Positions 1-11,141 of a stretch of 64,000 nucleotides of DNA are shown piece after piece. A program made the position numbers and the translations under genes. The notes below the pieces were generated by a model that did no database searches, was not told where the DNA came from, and saw only the letters and a program-made list of their open reading frames with translations. Position 1 is the stretch's first letter, and each line of letters starts with the position of its first letter. The stretch is from Jacaranda mimosifolia (taxonomy: Eukaryota > Streptophyta > Magnoliopsida > Lamiales > Bignoniaceae), in contig CM032121.1 in assembly GCA_018894105.1 (NCBI GenBank), positions 36,054,230 through 36,118,229 of the forward strand, given 5' to 3'.

Positions 1-2465
1 ATTATGTATATTGAAATTTATCCATCTATCAACATATTTAATTGGACTTATATAAAATAGCAATTATATTATATCCCCATCTAATGAGACTATTATTATC
101 ACATTTAATGCATATGGTTGTACGGTAAACTATGACTAAATTAAATTTATTCTAATTACACTGAAAGAAAATAATAACTGAATTGAAATTAATTAAGAAA
201 AAATCTATTGATGAGGAAAAAATGATACTTCATAAATACATTTGTGTAGATATTCATTCCGTGTTCTCCCTCAAAAATAAGAAAAGAAATATTTTTCATA
301 TATTAAAACACGTGTTTAATTCAAATGTAAAACTAAATTTAATATAACAAAGAACAAAAATAGATTAAGTCTTACAATCACATGTTTAATTGATGAGGAA
401 AAAGAATGATATTTTGTAAATACATCCGTACAAATATAAGTTCTTCCTCAAAAATTAAAAAAAAAAGGAAAATACTTATTATACATCAAAATAAGTGTCA
501 AGCTCATAGGTAAAATTATATTTAATATGATAATGAAAAAGAGTAAACTAAGTTTTTTTTTATATATATATTTTCATTTATTTGTGTATTTATATATATA
601 TTTTAAATATATTTTGGTTAGTTTTTACATATAATGATGTGCACATTTTGTTTTCTTGAAAATTTGTAGCAAAAGATGCTTTCATGTTGTGTCACAAATT
701 CAAGAAAATTTCTTAATGTTGCTTATTTAAGTTAAAAGCCAAAAAGTGGAAAAGAAAAAAAAGAAAAAAGAAAGAATATATAGTTGAGAGCATTGGCAGA
801 AGCCGTGAAAAAGAATCAACTTATATCTTATTTCTTTAAATAGTCTTTTTAAATAAATTATTTTTTAATTAAAATGATAATGTGGCATTACAAACTTAAA
901 ATAATTATTATAAAAGTCAATAGTAGAGAAATATATGTAAAATTTATATTTATCAAATAACCTTTTGAAGGACTAAAGTAAATTTTTTATTTGGGGGCGT
1001 GACGGAGGATGAGGAAAACTTTGTCAAGACCAAATTTTGCATGATTTAACTAATTATATGATATATATTACTAAAATATATAACAAATATAATTCACTTA
1101 TTATATAATTAACTTGAATTTGATCATATTTAATTAAGATTTGAATTTGTTCAAAAAAGTATGCATTGTTGGATTGATAGTTATGTAATTCAAACTATTA
1201 AGCTTAAAATATATTTATTGAATTTTAATAATAATATTAATTTAACACAGTAAAATATTTTATATCAATATATAAAATAGAGTATCAATAAATACATTTC
1301 ACGTAATAAAATATGACATTAGCCCATATGTCTTCATACATACCCTGCGAAATATGTACCCCTAGATGTGAAATATATACCCCTTTAGATACGTAGTATC
1401 CAACAGTCAAAAATCCTTATTTCTTATATTGCTAAAAATTAAATAATTAATGAAAAACAAATATTTATTTCAAACTCTGAATGTCATTTAACAATTCAAG
1501 TATGTACTATATTAACAACCAACTTAATTTGTAATCCAACTCTTATAGATTTATGAACTAGCAAATTTTTAAAGAAATAATTTTCACACTTTTTTAACAA
1601 AAAAAAGTTATAAAATAATACAATATTTTTATTTTACGCAATGATATTTAAAGGTGTAAAATTGACCAGAATTAACTTTTTCTATTTTTGGCTTGACTAA
1701 AAAGAGACGAAAGTGACAACATAATCATTATAAATAAATCGAACATATGAGAAATTTTTTTCTTTTTTCTTTTCTAATTTTAGATTAAGAACAAATGGTC
1801 CATAAAATTCTAACATTAAATAAGTAATATAAATTTTATTTATTTATCTAAATTTAGAGGAGACTAATTTATAAATCGCTCTAAATCATTTGAATAATAT
1901 TTTTGGTTTTATTTCGTAAAATAACAATTGAATTTATTGTTTAAAAAATCAAAAAAAAACTTTTCAATTAACAGAAATAAAATAAAATTAAAATTATGGA
2001 ATAGCCATTGGCACAAATTTAATTCATTGAGAATGATATAAATAAAACTAAAAAGTAAAAGCTTCTTCAAATATCACCAAAAATGAAACAATTCAATAGT
2101 CGGCTACTATTAGTCATTATATTATAAAAGATACATATAAATCATATTTCTTTAAAAGTTAAGTTTTTTAAGATATACCTTATTTTAGTCATTATTCAAT
2201 TTGCATGTTTTCATTGTTTCATCTTTCAGTAAAGGGTTCTTAAACATGGTAATGAATTGATTAACTTCTGTCTTGAATCAACTTCATGTTTAGTAGATTT
2301 AGTATTGAATATTCTAATATATATTTAAAACATCATCATATATAGCTATTTAGAAAATTTTCACCTATATTTTTAGATACATGGGCATAATTTTTCAATA
2401 ATATTATTACAGCATATTCTTTATGACAATAAAGATGATATAAGATGAAGAGAAAACGTGCCGCA
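1..2465. other. AT-rich intergenic DNA
   Basis: No reading frame longer than short random ORFs, no splice-like exon pattern and no recognisable transposon end was seen here. The stretch is made of A/T runs, short TA repeats (around 565-610) and no obvious duplicated block. I annotate nothing in it. Confidence 0.6.
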
Positions 2466-2750
2466 ATGAGTACTATAAAGAGACGTGTGTATATAAATAA
2501 AATTAAAGAGTCCAAGAAAATGAGAAAGTAAATTAAAATCATTGAAGGAGAAAAATATAAAAATTAATAAGTTAGCACCTCTCTTTTAATGCAGTTTTGA
2601 GGTAAAAAGAGTTAATTCATAAATAATCTAGTTGTCAATATTCATTAATTTATAGCTTCTGAGAGCATAGATAATTTCTTATCAACCAAAATGTTATTAA
2701 TTTTTCAATAAATATGTACTCTATGATTTTTCAATAAATATTAATTGTAT
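2466..2750 (+). repeat. Direct duplicate, copy a (partner 5385-5662)
   Basis: About 280 bases here reappear in the same order and orientation at 5385-5662. Shared landmarks are the string around 'ttagcacctctcttttaa', the 'atttatagcttctgagag' stretch, and the run ending in 'actctatgatttttcaataa'. The two copies differ by scattered substitutions and small indels. No coding potential is visible; it may be a short non-autonomous transposon or a local duplication. Confidence 0.7.
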
Positions 2751-2832
2751 AATTGCTTCACATATTATAAAATATAATATTTATTGAAAAATCATAGAGT
2801 ACATATTTATTGAAAAATTAATAACATTTTGG
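2686..2832. repeat. 147-bp near-perfect inverted repeat (hairpin)
   Basis: The left arm beginning ccaaaatgttattaat (2686) is matched in reverse complement by the right arm ending attaataacattttgg (2832). Arms are about 57 bases with a loop of roughly 30 bases. The left arm overlaps the end of the direct duplicate at 2466-2750, and the partner copy at 5385-5662 lacks the right arm. It could be a MITE-like foldback or a local inverted duplication. Confidence 0.75.
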
Positions 2833-2929
2833 ATCATATGTAAGTAGAAAATAATTTATAGAACAAACAAACATAAAAAAAAAAAAATTAAGTTATGTGC
2901 ATCACATGTGGGCACCTTTCTATAGAAAG

Positions 2930-4440
2930 AATCTCTTTTTTCTTTAACCACTTCAGTAAAATTCATAAAACACAACTATTTTCTCTAATAGCATATGTCC
3001 AATGTGAAGCTATGTGTCCCTAGCAGAGTCACCTAGTCATGTCCATTACCAATAAAAATAAGCACATAGAAATCTTTTTCTGGGGTAACTTACAGTATGT
3101 TTAGTTCCTAAATTTTGGTAAGGAAAAGAAAAGAAAAATAATAAAAAAATATTTTTGATTGTTTGTTTGACAAGAAAAATATTAAAAAAGAAGAAGATAA
3201 AACTTGGAAAAAAATATAATATATTTAAGTAAAATGAATTTTTCTCACAAAATGTTGAAAAAAATGAGAGAAAATCCTATTTAAACTCTCTACCATTCTC
3301 CTATATATAAATTCAACACCTCTCTTTTTTCCATTATTTTCTTTATTATTTTTTTTAACAATCAAACAAATTTGAGATTTTATATTTCTTTACTTTCTTT
3401 TTCTTTTTCTTAATACTTTCCTTTCCTTTCCTTGTCAAATTTTTTAAACTAAACATTGTGCTAAAGAAAGAAAGGGGGTACCAGTCTGAACAGATCACAA
3501 CACAAACCAAGTGAGGAGAGATTGAAGGTAAAAGTTTTGCCCTTCGCAACCCCATCCCTCACCTCCACCCCAACACCCACCCCCCCAAAAAAGGGGACCC
3601 CCAAAAAAAGGAGAACAAATAATAATAATAAAAATTATTCTTCATATTTGAAAAAATTCAACCTCGTTCCCTAAAATAGAATTCCTGGCTCGATCCCCTG
3701 GCCCCAACAATAGACAAGTAATAAAAATTATAGGCGTAGAAATGTCAAAGCTTAGAGATCACAGGAATTCTCCTGATTTCACAAGGAGAAATGGTTTTAT
3801 GAATACAATAATCTCTGAGCTTCAGCCTAAGCCATTCTACTGGCTAGTACCAAATAGCAATTGTCAAGTGGGATCATCAGTAAGTTGCAAAAACCAATTT
3901 CAGCAGCAACTTCCTAGCAAAGCAATTCTTTATCCGTCAATCTCACCAGTAATTATGAATCCACATCCTTGCTAATATTTAGATGGCAACAATCCCCAAC
4001 TTCATATGTATCTGATATGCCGGCATCTAAAGGCAAGTTTCTAAATACGCCTCTCTGTTCCAGATATTCCTTCTTGCAATCAGAAATCTCGACCATACAT
4101 TTGGTTTTGCACCATTCAGACCCACCCAGTTCAGGACCATCTTTTTCCACCATGCTGTATCGCTGAATATACATACCATTGAGCTAGACAGAAAAAAAAA
4201 AAAAACATGTAAATGATATCTTCTAGTAGTCAAGCAATCAAACTTTTAGCATTAGATTCTCAGCCGAGAGGAGGATAGATGATTTGAAAGGTATCTCTCA
4301 ACATCGACATCAAAAAGAATGAAAACACTAATAATAGAAAAACAACCATATTATATAGGATATGACAGCACTTGGACAAGACAGCAAGTTATATAGTTTG
4401 GCTCAAGCGTATATCTTACTACAAAACCAATTGATCAAAC
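2930..4440 (+). repeat. Unit 0 copy of the conserved inter-gene block
   Basis: This stretch aligns in order with 19258-20140 and 43800-44930. Shared landmarks are the 'aactacttcct / ccaccatgctg' type strings, the block containing aatctctgagcttca, and the tail ending near gacagcaagttatatagtttggct. It is the same block that lies between the receptor kinase and Dof genes in units 1 and 2, so it marks a third, older copy of the unit. It has a poly-C/poly-A patch near 3575-3620. No long ORF is conserved across copies. Confidence 0.75.
3953..4187 (-). pseudogene. Exon-like conserved segment, unrecognised
   Basis: On the minus strand a pyrimidine tract ending in ctgtctag precedes a segment that stays open for about 70 codons and ends ...ISKDVDS-stop at 3953. 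Units 1 and 2 keep the same acceptor-like start and the same C-terminal pattern (SEDLDS-stop near 19720 and 44490), but their reading frames are broken by small indels. This looks like the terminal exon of an old minus-strand gene that has decayed in all copies. I do not recognise the protein family. It could also be non-coding conserved DNA. Confidence 0.3.
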
Positions 4441-5384
4441 AATGCTCTCTCTGTTCTAACCTGGAATTTCAGCTCTGCGAAAGATGATCTGAATTTCCTG
4501 TCAAGTATTTGGCAACTTTTTCTGGTGAAGATGCCTCATCTCTTTCTGAAGCTAAAGAAGAAGCTGCTAAGAATTTGTTAAGGCACCCGATGTGTTTCAG
4601 GTAGTCGTGTGAATCGATTTGAATTTCTTATAGCATTACACTTTATTCAGCTTTATGTGCTATATTGAACTTGATCATTTCGCTCAAATGAACCAAGTCA
4701 TTATTGTGAGGTATGTACGTAATATTGCTAGTTTGAAATCTAATTCAAGTCATGATTAATTATTTACAATTTTGATTGTATTCTTTGTGACACCGTTGCA
4801 CGGAGCATGTCTTTGGGCGTCATCAATGGCAAGCCCTTCGAACAAAGCTTGCAACTTGGAGGGTAATTCTTTTAATCCCACAAATTTCTTATTTCACTAT
4901 GCAGATGGTCCCTAAATTAAAGCAGTTTTTTTACCATACTTTACTATGGATTTATAATTTATTGAGTTGAACATTACGAATATAATCAATACTATTCAAG
5001 CAAACAAGATAACTGAAGATGGCACCCAGGCAATGCACGGTTTGATGATTTTTTATGAGATCTCTTCTTGATTTTCAGCTGTGTTTGATCCTAAAACAAG
5101 TTGAACTGTATTGCCACCAAAGATTCTAGCTATTCCCCCGAATCATCGACTCGGGATAGCAGTGTAACTGGTGTTACAGTAGTTTTAGTCCTTTGGCTCA
5201 TAGCCTGAATTTAAGTTGCATATTTGTCCCAGCTAGTTTTGCTAGATTTCCAGATCAATTGTATTTACTTTTCCTTTGACGTGACCTTTTTTTTTTTTTA
5301 TATTTATTTACACAAACGAGGCTTTTTTTTTTTTTTTTTAATTTCATTGAAGTTTGAGATGTGAATTTGAAAATATGATTATTA
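4441..5384. other. Unit 0 specific DNA, possible gene remnants
   Basis: This part of unit 0 has no counterpart in units 1 or 2. Short exon-like open stretches exist on the plus strand: about 30 codons near 4500-4600 ending at a stop near 4604, about 19 codons from an ATG at 4807 ending at a stop near 4865, and a C-terminal-like stretch ending near 5207. They are higher in GC than their surroundings, but I recognise no protein family and could not join them into a gene. Confidence 0.25.
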
Positions 5385-5662
5385 TATATGTACTATGAAG
5401 AGACATCGAAATATAAATAAAATTAAAGAGTTCAAGAAAATGAGAAAGTCAATTAAGTCATTGAAGAAGAAAAATATAAAAACTAATAAGTTAGCACCTC
5501 TCTTTTAACGTAGCTTTGAATGAAAAAGAGTTAATTTATAAAAAATTCACTTGTCAATATTCACTAATTTATAGCTTCTGAGAGTATGGATAATTTCTTA
5601 TCAATCAAAATGTTAGTAATTTTTCAATATATACGTACTCTATGATTTTTCAATAAATGTTA
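5385..5662 (+). repeat. Direct duplicate, copy b (partner 2466-2750)
   Basis: Second copy of the roughly 280-base duplicate described at 2466-2750, same orientation, with scattered substitutions. It stops within the sequence that forms the left arm of the hairpin at 2686-2832. Confidence 0.7.
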
Positions 5663-6304
5663 TATCTGCATGCAAATATTGTTATATGCTAAAATTTTAA
5701 ATTTTAATCTCATTTTTTGATTAGATTTGAGAATTTATAATTCTTTGTATGTGCTCGAAGACTCATGAAATAAATAAAGTACTTAATTACATCTATTATG
5801 ATGCCGTAAGATTTAAAAGAGCTTCGCACATTTTATTGTGGCATTGGAAAAAATTAAACTTGTTCTGGTTTAAATGTCAAATGAATTCCATAAGTTGTTT
5901 ATTTCTCTATCAGAAAAGGTCATGACCTAAATTTCGAAAAAATATTTGAGTTGTATTTTGCCAAAACAAAAAATGAGCTTGACAATAGAAATACTAAAAG
6001 AATCAGATTTATCAAAAGCAAATAATTATGGTAAAACTTATAAAATTTATGGTATGGAGATAAATTCATATGCAAAAATCTTCATAAGGTTAAATAATTA
6101 CTTTTCAATGAACGATATTTAGCTTCGTATCTTAAAAACATGAAATTAGACTAATTAATATATAATTCTCCAAATATTTATCAAGTTGTGGCAATTTCGG
6201 TTGAAGAAAATTATCATAAGATATCAGTGGAACGCGGATATTATTGTCCATGTATATTGAGGTCACAATTAAACATAGAATGATTTTGGTTTTTTTTTTC
6301 CCCC
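5663..6304. other. AT-rich intergenic DNA
   Basis: No gene, repeat partner or transposon end was recognised in this stretch. Confidence 0.5.
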
Positions 6305-6665
6305 CCATTTTTTGTACTTCCAGCCAGATTCTATTTAAGTTTAATTTATATAGAATCTACATGTGAAAGAAAGGCAAAAATTCGAGCCCTTCACTTCAAA
6401 GTTCAAACATTACTCCATAAATCACAGTTAATCTTCTGAAACCCATTGAGCGGCTGTGAGACGGACCGGACTGCATCACTTTGGGCCAAGGGAATGTCAC
6501 TATCATTCGGGTGGCATTCGTAATGTAATACAATCGGAATCAGTGGGCAAACAAAATATCTTAGCGGCAAATAAGCCCCACATACAAAATTTTATCAACG
6601 CCGCCCACAAACTTTTTAGGTGGTGGTGATCGTAATTAAGCTCGACGCAACAGAAATACTCAACA
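6305..6665 (+). repeat. Unit 0 remnants of Dof upstream and downstream flanks
   Basis: Bases 6310-6420 match the Dof upstream region at about 21440-21550 and 45785-45900 (tttgtacttccagcca..., cagcccttcacctcaa...). Bases 6510-6665 match the Dof downstream flank at 25180-25350 (the ttatcttagc...agccccacata part, and the stretch before aaatattcatcaa). The sequence between these two matches, including the Dof gene itself, is missing here. This indicates a deletion in unit 0 that removed its Dof gene. Confidence 0.65.
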
Positions 6666-6924
6666 AAAATGGAAAGGACGCCTTTCTGTCTTAACACATT
6701 TCTTGGAAATTCCACCAAATGACTCATGAGTGTGAAACCTATGAAAATGATGACTCATGAAAACAAGGCCCCTCTACTTTTTCTAAGTTTACTGTTACTG
6801 CTTGGAAACTCTGTCTCAAGTAAACGTGGACTATGAAAGTCTTCGTGGATCATTAATCATCAATCTTTCCTCAATTTCGCATCATTCTTCTTCTGGTTTA
6901 CCACATAAACACAAAAATCCAGCC

Positions 6925-9900
6925 ATGAACCTCTATCCAGTTTCAATTGCTTTGCTATTTCTTTGTTTTCTCGCCGCATGCAGAGCCAGTGACGATGGCG
7001 GCGATGGTGACATTTCAATTAATTGCGGCTCAAGTGGCACTTCTGCGGCACTGGATGGCCGGAAATGGCTTGGAGATGTACAACCAAAATCATCTTCCTT
7101 GCTACAAATAAAGGGCTCATCAACCACCTCAACTGCCATACATAAGTTGACCTAAGTTGCTGATCCAGTTCCCCACAAAACGGCAAGAGTTTCTCGTTCT
7201 CCATTCTCCTATGAATTTCAAGTTGAGCCAGGTCAGAAAATTCTCCGGCTTCACTTTAATCCCACTCCATACAAAGGTTTTAAAGGGTTAAGGGACTTAT
7301 TCACTGTTGAAGCCGGTCCTTTTACCCTGCTCAATAACTTTAGCGCTTCACTTACTGCTCATGCTCTTGGTGTGAATTTTCTTTCCAAGGAATTCTGTTT
7401 AAACATACAAGAAAATCAACAACTCATTGTAACTTTTTCTTCTGAAAGTAGTCCATCACTAGCTACATATGCTTTCATAAATGGCATTGAGATTATCTCA
7501 ATGCCTGTTGGTCTTTCTTACTTTCATGGTGGAGATATTGGGGTCCAAGTGGTTGGTCACAAGTCTCCGGTCTATGCTCATTACACCAATGCACTTGAAA
7601 TAGTCCACTGGGTAGATATTAAACAAAACTCTGTTCCGTCTATTGGAGATTCCCACATGTTTCCAAATTGGGCAACAAGAAAAGCTAACAAGAAAAAAGA
7701 TAGCACCTGGAGAGTACCAGTGGATGTGGGATTCAAATACTTGATCAGGCTTCATTTCTCAGAGGTAGGAGTCAAGATTGCAGGGTCTCGTGATGTGATG
7801 TTTAAAGTCCTCATCAATGAAATGATGGCACAAACTAATATTGATATTGTGAAAGAAATGAATGACAACAATATTTCCTGGTATAGTGACTACATGGTGA
7901 TGATGACTGGGCATAAAAAAGAGGGCAGACATGATCTCTTGATTTCCCTCCAGTCATTTGACGAATTGATAGATGGACATGGAATCATTGCTGGATTTGA
8001 AATATTTAAGGTGAGCAATCCAGACAATAGTCTTGCCAGTCCCAATCCCTTGCCTCCAGCTCAGGATTCACCATCCAAGACAATCCAAACTCTACTTTTG
8101 GTTCTTGGTCAGAGAACTGTAGTTGAAGCTGTTGTTATAAGTATAGTTGCTTTGGTATGTATCATTGTTCATAAGTTGCGGGAAGTTTGGGAAGCTACTA
8201 GTAGTACTGCAGAGGAAAACAAACCATCATCCAGGGCTGAAAGACTCTGTCGCCGTTTTTCACTAGCTGATATCCAATTAGCCACTAGAAATTTCAGTGT
8301 TGCACTTTTAATTGGAAAGGGTGGATTTGGTAAAGTCTACAAAGGTCTCATTGATAAAGGACAAAAGACTGTTGCTGTAAAGAGGTTAAAATCATACTCC
8401 AAGCAAGGGTTGCATGAGTTTTTGATGGAAATTGAAACACTTTCTGAGCTTCGACACGTTAATCTAGTTTCTTTGATTGGTTATTGCAATGAGAATGGAG
8501 AAATGATTCTCGTTTATGACTATATGGCCTACGGAACACTATCTGACCAACTCTACAAACTTGCAAGGAATGACAAGAATTGTTCTTCTCTCACTTGGAA
8601 GCAACGCCTTAATATTTGCATTGGAGCTGGTCGAGGACTAGACTATCTTCACACGGGCCATGGAGTCATACATCGTGATGTGAAGACTTCAAACATTCTA
8701 CTGGATGAAAATTTGGTGGCTAAGGTTTCAGATTTTGGCTTGGCAAAACCTGAAAACAGAAACAAGTTACAGAGCTATGTTAGCACAAAAGTTAAGGGCA
8801 CACCTGGTTACTTGGACCCATTTTATTTGAGCACTTGTAAACTGACAAGGAAAAGTGACACATATGCCTTTGGGGTGGTGTTATTGGAAGTTTTATGTGG
8901 AAGACCAGCAATGGATTCAATGGCCGCGGAGGATGGGAGGATTCTGACTAGGTGGGCTCAAGATAACATTAGGAAGGGAGAAGTTGATCAGATTGTAGCT
9001 TCAAGTCTGAGAGAGGAAATTTCACCATATAGTCTAGAGACATTTGTGGCAGTTGCTGAAAGATGCTTGTCTGATGAACCAAAGAATCGGCCAACAATGT
9101 CTCAAGTTGTGCTACAACTTGAGTTTGCTCTTGAGCAACAAGAAAGCAAACAAATTCTTGTGCCAAATGAGATAGCAAATGTTTCTAATGACATCCATCC
9201 TCGTAATGATGAAATTGACCTATCAGTTAACATAGGCAAGCCAACAATAGCCTCTCTAGATGTGCAGAGTCTCACACCTCCTCCCAAAGAACAAACTAAC
9301 AGCAAATTGGTTAATGTTAAGCTTTCATATAGAAGAAAAGATAGGAGAAACGCCATCAGGCATAAGCTATCACGACTTTGGCTATGGGACGGATTCTGGA
9401 ACAGAGTCAAACCATCTAAGAAAAATGAATTGTTATTATCAGGTATAAATTTATACAGCCACAGCATGATAAAAAAACATTATATAGTTGTTTTCAAACT
9501 TTTCATACTATAACCATTTATGTTGCTACTTTATGAGTAATGTCATTTTCTGAAATGTCTACAATGTTTGAGAATTGCAGAAATTTGTGAAGCAGATATG
9601 AAATTGGCCAAGTTTGATTGGAAAACAATTGTTGCTGCCACCAATCAATTCTCCTATAAAGTTGGACAAGGTGGATTTGGTCCTGTTTATAAGGTGACTT
9701 TTTCTAGACTGATTCACTCTGCTCTTATCCATCAACAGATAGTATGGCAACTGAAAGTTTTTTCATCTTTCCCCAAATTAAATTATTTGTGTAGGCTGTG
9801 TTACCTACAGGACAGGTAGTTGCAGTTAAAAGACTTTCAGCTGCATCTTCTGCAGAAGGCCTCCAGGAGTTCAAAAATGAGATTGATTTGCTTCCCAAAC

Positions 9901-10643
9901 TTCAGCATCAAAACATCATCAAACTACTTGGCTATTGCATTCATAGAGAAGAAAAATTGCTTGCGTATGTGTATGAGTTCATGGACAATGGCACCCTTTT
10001 TTATCATCTCCACAAGCTAGAAACCTCCCCACTAATGTCATGGGCTACAAGAATTAAGGTTGCCCTAGATGCAGCCAGAGGGATCGAGTACCTCCACGAG
10101 TACACAGTTCCACGTGTCATACATCGTGATATCAAATCATCCAACATCCTTCTTGATGCCACGTGGAGTGCCAAGGTGTCGGACTTTGGCCTCTTGTTGA
10201 TGGACCCACAAGACGACAAGTCCAACCTATCATTACGCGTTGCAGGCACGATGGGCTACATGGATCCTGAGTACTACAGATTGCAAATCTTGACGACCAA
10301 GAGTAATGTTTATAGTTTTGGAATAGTATTGCTAGAATTGCTAACAGGGTGCAAGGCAATTCACAAGGATGAGAATGGTGAGCCAAGAAATGTGGTGGAT
10401 TATGCTGCCCCATACATAATCCAGGATGAGATTCATAGGGTTTTGGATCCGAGGGTGCCGCCGCTGACCCCATTTGAGATCGAGTCTCTGGCCTATGTAG
10501 GGTATTTGGCTGCAGATTGTGTCATGGCGGAGGGAAAGGATAGGCCAACAATGAGGGAAGTTGTAAATAGCTTAGATAGAGCCTTGGAAGCTTGTTTGGC
10601 GCCTCCCGTACTGTCTCGATCCACCACTAGTTCATCGTCGTAG
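6925..10643 (+). pseudogene. Malectin-like receptor tandem kinase, unit 1 copy, one nonsense codon
   Basis: Paralogue of 39074-43313. Exon 1 is 6925-9442, exon 2 9581-9693 and exon 3 9795-10643. The phases agree (phase 1, then 0), giving about 1159 residues. The start was chosen at 6925 because it opens a hydrophobic signal peptide (MNLYPVSIALLFL). Exon 1 encodes a malectin-like ectodomain, a transmembrane helix near 8125-8175 and a kinase with intact motifs ([19 protein letters not shown] at 8671, [11 protein letters not shown]). One codon at 7153-7155 is TAA where the unit 2 copy has TCT; the frame is open on both sides. Exons 2-3 add an S-domain/CRK-type N-lobe that switches near 9972 to a CCR3/4-like C-lobe. 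The gene is therefore a pseudogene or is translated only as an N-terminally truncated product from a later Met such as 7372. Confidence 0.85.
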
Positions 10644-10956
10644 TTGTATAAACCGAGTAAGCATTGGGGACTTGGGTTGGGGCACAATGTAATCAAGAGA
10701 GCCATTCATGTACGACAAGGCAAAATGACAATCTGGTGTCCAAACCAATTGGTCAGGTGCCCGAGCCAACAGGGACAATCTGATATTCGAGCTGATTGGT
10801 CAAATGGCAACTACTTCTTGAATTTTTTTTTTTTTTTTATATTTATACATATGCACATCAGGAGCCCATTAGAGCTCGAATTCTTGACCTCCCACTTTAT
10901 GTAGAAAACTTATGTTGTTGGGCCAGAGGCCAATCGGCTACTTCTTGAATTCTATT
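9972..10956 (+). other. CRINKLY4-related (CCR3/4-like) kinase segment inserted in kinase 2
   Basis: Compared with the unit 2 gene, about 985 extra bases interrupt the kinase 2 exon after the EKLL codons, and the original sequence resumes near 10957 (cctaccactttttattttt, then gttggtacc). The inserted coding part reads in frame to a TAG at 10641-10643. Its motifs fit the ACR4/CCR family rather than the S-domain family: [72 protein letters not shown]. The subdomain IX motif reads KSNVYSFG where Asp is normal. About 310 bases of apparent 3' UTR and a SINE follow the stop. It could have arrived by transduplication, by insertion of an intronless copy, or by ectopic recombination at the shared YEFM codons. 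Confidence 0.8.
10825..10937 (-). mobile_element. SINE-like retroposon with 14-bp target duplication
   Basis: A body of about 113 bases is flanked by identical 14-base repeats ctacttcttgaatt (10811-10824 and 10938-10951). On the minus strand it ends in a poly-A tail (poly-T at 10825 onward on the plus strand). It carries a tRNA-type B-box-like stretch (gggaggtcaagaattcgagc) as in plant Au-like SINEs. It lies in the 3' untranslated part of the CCR-like insertion. Confidence 0.75.
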
Positions 10957-11141
10957 AGCCTACCACTTTTTATTTTTAGAGGTTGGTACCTTCAGAATCT
11001 TCACTTTCTTGCATCCCAATTTCCTTATTTTATAAATTTCATAATTCATTTTCCATAGTTTATAGTCCATTAATAATTAATAATTTGAGCGAGTTCTACG
11101 GAGGAACAATTGAATCAAGTAACTTTTACGCATGGACAAAG

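Noticed and set aside
9102..9467. 121-codon minus-strand ORF in the receptor exon
   Set aside because: Shadow of the kinase 1 frame; the plus strand explains the sequence fully.
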